A DNA stretch of 64,000 nt, taken from Anisodus tanguticus. Lineage: Eukaryota; Streptophyta; Magnoliopsida; Solanales; Solanaceae. A program made the position numbers and the translations under genes. Within the stretch, counting starts at the first letter, position 1. Each line of letters begins with the position of its first letter. Under the pieces are notes generated by a model. That model saw nothing but the letters and a program-made list of their open reading frames with translations, did not search any database and was not told the origin of the DNA. Location: the NCBI GenBank assembly GCA_034509755.1, contig CM067544.1:16487001-16551000 (forward strand). Reading direction: 5' to 3'. This document shows positions 58,401 through 64,000 of this stretch, one piece after another.

Positions 58401-59504
58401 AAAGCATAAAGGCTGTAAGTCGGTGGGGATGGCCACGAAATAAGGCTTTTACTTTCACACCTATAGATACTAATCCTTCACGTCAGGAACCGACTATGCT
58501 TTACATGTGCTCTGTATAATTTGACTATTTCTCTAACTCTACTGCAACCTCCTCCTTTATTTGGACTCTGGGGAGTGGTTATGTTCTGCAAACATAGGTG
58601 GAGTTGGCTATTATTGTTGGAATATCAGTCTAAAAAAAGCTTTTACGACATGATTGCAGTTATCATCTTGCAGAGAAGAAAATCCCCTCAATTCATGGTC
58701 ATACAGTGGGATACAAGCTGGAACAATTCATATTTGATGCTTTTCCGTATACGCCTTCAACAACACTATTTGAGGTAATTGTCATTCTCTACTTGTCACA
58801 ATACTTCCAAGTCTCCAATAGCAACTAAACGCTTATCTGTCTAATATCGGAATTTGAAATGTTTTGTCTATATAGGTTGTTCGTGAAGAAGAATTTGCTC
58901 CAGTTAAAAATGCCAACGGGGCAAACTTTGACACTCCTGACAGTGCTAAATTGCTTGTTCTTCGTCTCCACACCCGTTGGGTGATTGCAGCTGGAGGCTT
59001 CTTGACACATTCTGTGCCCTTATATGCAACAGGTAATTTGATGTTCGGATTCATAAGGCATGGTGGAAAAGAATGTTTAAAGGTTAATTATCATGACAAA
59101 TGAGAACTCCGGTATCCATACGCCTTAAGTTAGTTCCTTAAGATTAAGCGATCCAGACCCTCAAGTAAGGAGGGGTTTAGTTTTATGGGGTTTAGTTTTA
59201 TGTATATTTGCACTCCTCATGGAATACAAAGTCAACTGATGTTAATGATAGACATAATTGTCTTGGTAAGGTCTGGATAGTCATTAGGCCAACACTGCTA
59301 AATGGTGAAAAAGCAACTCTCTTTAAAGTTTTAACTTTGCAAGAACAAGTGTAACAAAAGTAAGTGTTCCACATTCTTCTGAAAATTGCCGCATATTATT
59401 TTTCAGGCGTGGAAGTTTCTCCTCTTTGTTCATATGCTGGTGAAAACCTGGAAGCTATTTGCCGTGGAAGAACATTCCATGCACCATGTGAAATCTCGTT
59501 TTAG
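46451..59504 (+). CDS. UAP1: UDP-N-acetylglucosamine pyrophosphorylase (diphosphorylase)
   Basis: Makes UDP-GlcNAc from UTP and GlcNAc-1-phosphate, the cytosolic donor for glycosylation and GPI anchors. Fifteen exons: 46451-46585, 46857-46911, 51085-51236, 52602-52641, 53552-53644, 53716-53825, 53940-54014, 55266-55305, 55480-55562, 55872-55949, 57137-57280, 58228-58295, 58660-58774, 58876-59032, 59407-59504. All introns are GT-AG, phases agree, and the joined frame is 480 codons plus TAG. Start MESVPVSPPPQALLERL. The pyrophosphorylase signature LSGGQGTRLG spans residues 110-119 with PK at 123-124; VTFFQQGTIPC at 196-206 and PDGNGGVY at 225-232 contact sugar and nucleotide in the family; PVKNANG at 405-411 includes a conserved Lys. 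It ends RGRTFHAPCEISF. No targeting signal is seen. Length is close to other plant members (about 480-505). Intron 2 (4.2 kb) holds most insertions. Confidence 0.95.
46989..47055 (-). mobile_element. TS SINE 3' part (in UAP intron 2)
   Basis: The plus strand reads CAACAACAAGAACAAACTCA, GTAATCCCACACGTGGGGTC and GAGGGTAGTATGTACGCAGA, the inverse of a TS tail. It stops exactly at the hAT end; the continuation seems to be at 50966-50997. Confidence 0.7.
47056..50426 (-). mobile_element. hAT-family DNA transposon, degenerate (antisense in UAP intron 2)
   Basis: 3.4 kb with short imperfect terminal inverted repeats: TATAGCTGGCC on the left and, inverted, TAGAGTTGGCC on the right (9 of 11 match). 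Both subterminal zones are GC-rich with repeated CGGGTCGGG/GGCGGG motifs. A broken transposase lies between. The flanking octamers ACGCAGAC and ATTTGATC do not match, so the usual 8-bp duplication is lost or an end was rearranged. Confidence 0.8.
47560..49873 (-). pseudogene. hAT transposase with BED zinc finger
   Basis: The N-terminal frame (49010-49873) starts MEGFKRMLTGRGQTSSSRG, has an acidic linker and a BED finger: WIFFDRNVENQVARCKICKD and GTGGLMRHVVRAHPARYS (Cys-Cys and His-His). Downstream pieces give LTVTCHWIDYKWSMQKRIL (first Asp region), ITLDNASSNNYAI (second Asp), WNSLYEQLLVAYDYRKPI, and the dimerisation end FPTLSMMARDVLNIQASST with ASESAFSAG. Several frameshifts and stops separate the pieces, so no transposase can be made. 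The domain order is that of plant Ac-like elements. Confidence 0.85.
50533..50965 (-). repeat. Copia 5' LTR remnant (in UAP intron 2)
   Basis: The plus-strand inverse primer site GGCTCTGATACCA (50518-50530) adjoins TGATGGGTGTCAAATGC, the inner LTR end. About 190 bp (50770-50965) match 24790-24985. The internal region is cut after about 90 bp by the hAT end. The outer terminus is inferred from where TS SINE sequence resumes. Confidence 0.6.
50966..50997 (-). mobile_element. TS SINE fragment, probable other half of 46989-47055
   Basis: GGAGGTTGTTTCCGATAGAC then CCTCAGCTCAA is the inverse of the central TS region that should follow the fragment at 47055. A few tens of bases of the TS consensus between the two are missing. 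Confidence 0.5.
54525..54641 (+). mobile_element. Au SINE, 5'-truncated (UAP intron 7)
   Basis: Contains GGGTAAGGCTGCATACAATA, GACCCTTGTGGTCCAGCCCT, CGCGCATAGCGGGAGCTTAG and TGCACCGGGCTGCCCTTTTT, as in the Au family of plant SINEs. It is flanked by a 16-bp target duplication ACAGCAGTTTAAAGAA (54509-54524) and ACAGCAGCTTAAAGAA (54642-54657), one mismatch. Confidence 0.88.
54663..54924. repeat. 131-bp tandem duplication (UAP intron 7)
   Basis: 54663-54793 and 54794-54924 appear identical, each starting GATCCTACTGGGGAATGGAT and ending AGAAAGCATGT. No visible substitutions, so the duplication is recent or an assembly artefact. Confidence 0.95.
55711..55834 (+). mobile_element. TS SINE, 5'-truncated (UAP intron 9)
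   Basis: CCTGAGCCGAGGGTCTCTCG, GAGGTAAGGTCTGCGTACAC, CTCTACCCTCCCCAGAACCC and GGGTATGTTGTTGTTGTTG: the central body and TTG tail of the TS family. It lies 37 bp before the exon 10 acceptor. Confidence 0.85.
57977..58090 (+). mobile_element. Au SINE, 5'-truncated (UAP intron 11)
   Basis: GGAAACAGCCTCTTGCAGAA, GGTAAGGCTGCGTACATTAG, CCCCGCGCATAGCGGGAGCT and GTGCACCGGGCTGCCCTTT; closer to the Au consensus than the intron 7 copy. A perfect 9-bp-arm hairpin (58091-58113) follows at once. Confidence 0.85.
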
Positions 59505-59786
59505 TTTTGATTTGATTTCATTAAGTAAATGCCTGAATTTTTTTCTCCACTTTATACAGTCCCTTTGATCCTTTCACCTTTTTCTTGGTAGTAATTTTTT
59601 CATGTTCACAAGGGTTGTCGAGACATTAGTGTAAGAGAGAATACTTGATACTACTAATTGAGGAAGCTTTGGCTTGTATTTTTAAAGATGATGCAAATGT
59701 AATGATTTCAGTATGTATATTTGACATATAAAACTTTTTAAAATAGAATGTCAATTGTTGGTTAAAAAGTTTAGACTGTTTTCTGG

Positions 59787-59868
59787 AGGTCACAAGGTAG
59801 GAGTAAGGTTGCGTACACACCATCCTCTCCAGATCCACTTCTGAGATTACACTGGTTATGTTGTTGTG
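59787..59868 (+). mobile_element. TS SINE fragment downstream of UAP
   Basis: GGTAGGAGTAAGGTTGCGTA, CACACCATCCTCTCCAGATC and GGTTATGTTGTTGTG match the TS 3' half. It may lie in the 3' untranslated region or just beyond. Confidence 0.75.
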
Positions 59869-61103
59869 TTTTTGATAATATATCTGAAAGACTCCAAATC
59901 AAAACACTTAACAATCCTTCTTGTCGTTTTTATTTTGTAAAAACCCAGAAATACTTTTTACATTTTTTTGTTTGTGTGGATGTGAATATGCAATAGCAAA
60001 GACATTCAAATTTAAACCTGGCCAGTTATTTCAATCATAAGAATAAAGATAATCTTTTTATCTTCCACATTGACATTTTTTCAGTTCCAAATTCTATAGG
60101 TTAGATTATTATTAAATATTTTCCTACTTGTATATTACTAGTTTACTATGAGAAAAGAGATGTTTTTACAAATAAAAAGTTGCCTACTTCTAGTAGTATT
60201 AGAAGAAGAACCGAATTTAAATAACGAAACAAAGTCAGGAGTCCCCTCATACTCTTCCTATAAAAGACCAATTCTGATAGAGGCGTAGACCACTAGAATA
60301 AAATATCAGTGCGAAAAAAAGAGTTTCCGCTTTAAGGTTCTTTTCCTTTTCTAGTCCTTTTTAATTCCCGTAATGTTGATTTCAATATTCTTTTTCTACT
60401 TCAGTTTCTAGTTAATCTGTTTCAGATAATTTTAATATGTTAAAATATGGTCGTTCTGGATATCATGCATGTGTGTCGAAACCTATTTGCACAGTGAGCG
60501 TAAAAGAGTAGATATTTTGGAATTGTTTTAGAGGAGGAAAGGTTGGCATAATAATACAATAATAAAAGGATTGCCAGTTGATTGATTATCTGGTTTTTAT
60601 TAGAGAAAAATAGGGATAAAGAAAGATAACCTTTATTTTGTTCTTAAAAGACTAAACTTGGGATTAGAGGTTGAAGAGTTGAGAGACTTGAAGGATTAAT
60701 GCGTGGCTTTTCCGGTCATCCCCATCACTACAAGTGTTCAGAGACAAAAACAAAAATAGGCATCCAGGTGAAGTTCATTGGTCTTACATGTGTATCACAT
60801 ATCTTTTATTTTTTATTTTTTTATAACAGTAGTGCCGTGACAGTTTGTGTGTACTTCGACTAATTCCACGCGTTACATGCTACCTCCCACCAGTATAGTT
60901 ATCGAATATTTGTCCACTAAAGCTTAGATAGATAGAAAGAAATCTCCATATCTTTTTTACCTTGGGTTCGTTATAAAGTGCTTACTTACTATTATCCCCC
61001 AAATGATAGTTAACCTGTCGATTTCTACCAAAAATAAACATATTCCTGTTTATTTGTTGTGCTTTTATTGTTAGTCATGAGATGTAGCTATCTATTTAAT
61101 AAC
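59869..61103. other. Intergenic AT-rich DNA after UAP
   Basis: No exon, RNA gene or element boundary that I can support. Confidence 0.45.
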
Positions 61104-61325
61104 TGTAAAGAATGGATCTTGGGCCTAACTCAACCCCAAAAGCTAGCTTGTAGGGTGAGGATTGTCCAAGTTCATATAAGGAGTCCATGTTCCCATTCCA
61201 TATCCGTTGTGGACTCTTAGCACTCTCCGCACGCCCAGACCTTGTTAACTGGAGCTTGGATAATATATTTTGGGGGCCCAACATCGGTGAACAAAGAATT
61301 GGAATGGGCCTGACTCTGATGTCAT
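61104..61325 (-). repeat. TRIM-like LTR (small terminal-repeat retrotransposon remnant)
   Basis: Plus-strand TGTAAAGAATGGATCTTGGG begins the unit, and GACTCTGATGTCA then TGTAAAGAATGGATC recurs at its right end (61315-61340), where CTCTGATGTCA resembles an inverse TGGTATCAGAG primer site. A repeat-site-repeat arrangement over about 220 bp fits a TRIM or tandem-LTR remnant. A related 85-bp block is at 62216-62300. Confidence 0.45.
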
Positions 61326-61332
61326 GTAAAGA

Positions 61333-62212
61333 ATGGATCAAAGAATTGAAAACGTCCAATACGCGACGTGGGCCGAACTGTTCAAAGTTCACGCACGCTC
61401 GCATCAAGTCATCCATCACATTATCCCCCGGCTCCTACGGCTACGGGGATTCCTAAACCCGAGGATGATCCTCAATTATGGACGATTCTTGATGCTACCA
61501 TTCTTCAGTGGATTTACTCTACTATCTCTACCGACCTTCTGCAAACGATTATCGAATCAGACGCTACAGCGATGGCTGCTTGGGACAGAGTACGTGACAT
61601 ATTCCAAGATAATCAGAATTATCGAGCCGTTACACTTGAGTAGGAATTCTTCCACGTCAATATGGAAGACTTCCCTAACGTGTCAGCTTACTTCAAAATA
61701 TTGAAAGAATTGGCGGACCAACTCTGCAACGTTGGTGCACCCGTTAACAACGATCGTCTTGTCCTTCAGATAGTTGCAGGCCTATCTGAGGCCTATAGTG
61801 GCGTCGGTACGCTTCTTCGTCAGAGCAGCCCTCTTCCGCATTTTTATCAGGCACGTTCCACGCTCACGCTCGAGGAAGCATGCTTGGCTAAGAAAGTGGC
61901 CAATGGGGCCCCTTCCGTCTTCATGATGACCGAATTCAGTTTTTCTCCATCCGTCTCCAACAATTCCGGCCAAAACCGCAACGGTGGTGACAAAAAGGGT
62001 TAGAACCGCAAAAATGGTAAAAATCGTGGCGGAAAACGAGGTGGCAATAACGGGGGTGGCACTGGGCCTCGGGGCAGTGGGCCGCAAGCCAACTGGCCAC
62101 AGCCCTGGCCCTATGGCCGTGGAACTGGGCCCAACCCCATCGTATGCACCCAGCCAGCCTTAGGCCCAATATCCAGCCATTGTCATACCCAATTACCCCA
62201 GCAACAGTGGTA
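61333..62212 (+). pseudogene. Copia gag relic (Copia-2 family)
   Basis: Reads VQYATWAELFKVHARSHQV, LDATILQWIYSTISTDLLQT, RVRDIFQDNQNYRAVTLE then a stop, FPNVSAYFKILKELADQL, RLVLQIVAGLSEAYSGVGTL and GPQANWPQPWPYGRGTGP: the gag of the Copia-2 family in plus orientation, with an early frameshift and at least two stops (about 61641 and 62002). It breaks off at about 62212, before protease, where TRIM-like sequence starts. Confidence 0.85.
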
Positions 62213-62310
62213 CCCCAAAGCTAGCTTGTAGGGTGAGAATTTTCCAAGTTCATATAAGGAGTCTATGTTCCTATTCCATATCCGATGTGGACTCTTAGCA
62301 ATAACCAAAA
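62213..62310 (-). repeat. TRIM-like LTR fragment, direct repeat of 61138-61222
   Basis: GCTAGCTTGTAGGGTGAGAA, CAAGTTCATATAAGGAGTCT and GATGTGGACTCTTAGCA repeat the left copy with about seven differences over 85 bp, in the same orientation. The two copies bracket the Copia gag. Confidence 0.6.
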
Positions 62311-62639
62311 GGAAAATACATAGGAGGGGAACATAAACTTTACCTGCAGATCCCTGATGAAGATTAAACATAATTTTTAAACATGTGGGGGTGGGTTAGT
62401 AGGAGATCTCACTGTCATACAACTAAGATTGAATTACTCATTCCGTTTACAGGTTATCCTACATAAGTAAATGAGGGAAACTCTCCCCTTACAAATGAAA
62501 TGGATAATGTACATCTAGCGTATATCAAAATGATATAAGAACTTTCTAATCACGCTAATGGTAACAAGAACCACTTACACTTCTAGTAAAGCGGTGTAGT
62601 TGAGCGTGATCACAATTTGTTTGCCAATGTGCAGTTGAG
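62311..62639. other. Short non-coding stretch
   Basis: No gene or element that I can support. Confidence 0.4.
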
Positions 62640-63430
62640 ATTTGTTACTAGTTATTTTATGGAAGAAAATTTATTTGCTTTACCTATGCAGAAACCAAAG
62701 GAAGAAAACAGAACAATGCAAGATTGTCCTCAACCCCGAGTTGATGAGCTGGCTCCGGGCATTAAGCAGCCACCCTTAGATGATGCAACCTTCCAACTGA
62801 TTCCGGTGATGCTTCACATGCTCCAAGCTAAGGGTCAATTTGGAGGGGAAAATCTGAGGACCCACTGCAGCATTTGAAGAATTTCGTCAGTGTATGCTCT
62901 CTCCGCGAACGGAATGCGTATCACATATGATGCAATGAGGCTTTTCTTGTTTCCCTACTCACTTACTGAGAATGCTCAGGCGTGGCTGAACCCTCCATCA
63001 CAAAGTTTTTGAGTAAATATTTTCCTGCGACCAGGACTGTGAAGTTGACAAACGATATCCTGTCCTTCAGGAAGAACGAGCGAGAGCAGTTATATGAAGC
63101 GTGGAAGAGATTCAAGGGAATGTTGATAAGGTGCCCTCACCATGGTATCCCAGACTTAACGGTTATGAAAACGTTCTACACTGGGCTGAATGAAACGATT
63201 AGATCTTGGGTAGACTTGTCTGGCGGTTGAGCTTTTATGAAGAAAACATATGCTGATGCTAAGGTGCTACTTGACACCATGGCACAAAATGGTTATTCAT
63301 AGACATCAAATGAAGAGGCAACCAAATATACCAACAACCTCAACTCTAATCAAGGTGGAAGTCAGTGGAATATACCACAATTGGGTTATCAGTAATGGAG
63401 GTCAAATCAGACATGGAATGACAGTTTTGG
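62640..63430 (+). pseudogene. Gypsy-type gag relic
   Basis: EENLFALPMQKPKEENRTM, ALKNFVSVCS-like wording in a second frame, KFLSKYFPATRTVKLTNDIL, FRKNEREQLYEAWKRFKGML and RCPHHGIPDLTVMKTFYTGL form the capsid domain of Ty3/Gypsy (Athila/Tat-like) gag. Small deletions and two or more frame changes are present. No protease or RT follows: the sequence stops at a junction with Copia near 63468. Confidence 0.82.
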
Positions 63431-63469
63431 TGGAAACCAGAAATTCCAAAACTGAAAGAAATGATCCTG

Positions 63470-64000
63470 CGACTGTCCCTAAATCTTCAAAAAGGACCGA
63501 GGGAAGACCTTTGTATATATGTCGGCAATTTGATATCTCGACGGGACATGGCATACGCGAACTTGACCACGGACAACCTTTTCACGGACAAAGTAATGTC
63601 CATCTCGATATGTTTAGTGCGTTGGTGCTGAACCGGATTACCAGAAAGGTAGATGGCACTAATATTATCGCAATATACCAAGGTTGCCTTCTGAATGGGA
63701 CAATGAAGCTCCAAAAGCAAATTACGTAACTAGCATGATTCTGAGACCACATTGGCTACCCCTCTATATTCAGCCTCGACACTTGAGCGAGATAGAGTCG
63801 CCTGACGCTTCGCAGACCAGAAGACCAAGTTGTTGCCAAAGAACATACAGTAGCCAGACGTAGACCGTCTGGTATCTAGACACCCACCCCAATCAGCATC
63901 TGTGTATGAGACAAGTGTGGATGTCGATGAAGGATACAAATGCAACCCATAGTCCAGTGTACCCTGAATATACCGGATGATGCGTTTGAGTGCATTCATG
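63470..64000 (-). pseudogene. Copia RNase H, C-terminal end cut by window edge
   Basis: The minus strand gives ALKRIIRYIQGTLDYGLHLY, YTDADWGGCLDTRRSTSGY, TLSRSSVEAEYRG (Val for the usual Ala), LLLELHCPIQKATLVYCDN and NPVQHQRTKHIEMDI, closely parallel to the RNase H at 30303-30992. One frameshift lies near 63725-63730 and another near 63570. The element continues past 64000. The expected polypurine tract and 3' LTR at its left end are absent. Confidence 0.88.

Overview
The window looks like AT-rich, repeat-dense nuclear DNA from a flowering plant. It is most probably from the nightshade family (Solanaceae), because it carries SINEs resembling the TS, Au and SolS families of that group, an RTE-type LINE, and several families of Ty1/Copia elements. 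I see no bacterial, organellar or CRISPR-like content.

Only one intact host gene is visible. It is a 15-exon gene on the + strand (46451-59504) for UDP-N-acetylglucosamine pyrophosphorylase (UAP1/GlcNAc1pUT family). Every splice junction is GT-AG and the joined frame gives 480 codons plus stop. Its introns hold a degenerate antisense hAT transposon, part of a Copia LTR, a split TS-like SINE, two Au-like SINEs, another TS SINE and a 131-bp tandem duplication. None of these touches an exon.

The rest is layered transposon sequence. Left to right: a Copia element running off the left edge (1-2873, -); two Stowaway-like MITEs; a non-autonomous Copia-derived element with long LTRs, here called element A (4199-9876, -, TSD TTAAT); MITEs; an LTR-like repeat (13222-18480) interrupted by an RTE-type LINE (15029-18200, -); a decayed Copia fragment (20938-22690, +); several SINEs and a perfect 22-bp-arm palindrome (24544-24598); a non-autonomous Mutator-like element with a 9-bp TSD (26029-26724); a nested block (26946-37814) in which one Copia element has been invaded by a second Copia and by Gypsy-like LTR sequence; and element B (38571-45285, +, TSD TGTAT), the same family as element A in the opposite orientation. 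After the host gene comes a patchwork of TRIM-like LTRs, Copia gag, Gypsy gag and Copia RNase H (61104-64000).

The least ordinary signal is the A/B pair. Both copies have LTRs of 1.1-1.4 kb and recognisable termini, and both keep an internal region in which gag and most of the reverse transcriptase are gone while collinear shreds of integrase, RT and RNase H remain. Both also keep a small leader reading frame with a basic, NLS-like stretch that I do not recognise as Copia gag. I found no convincing new defence, regulatory or metabolic system; the other findings concern transposon structure and junctions.
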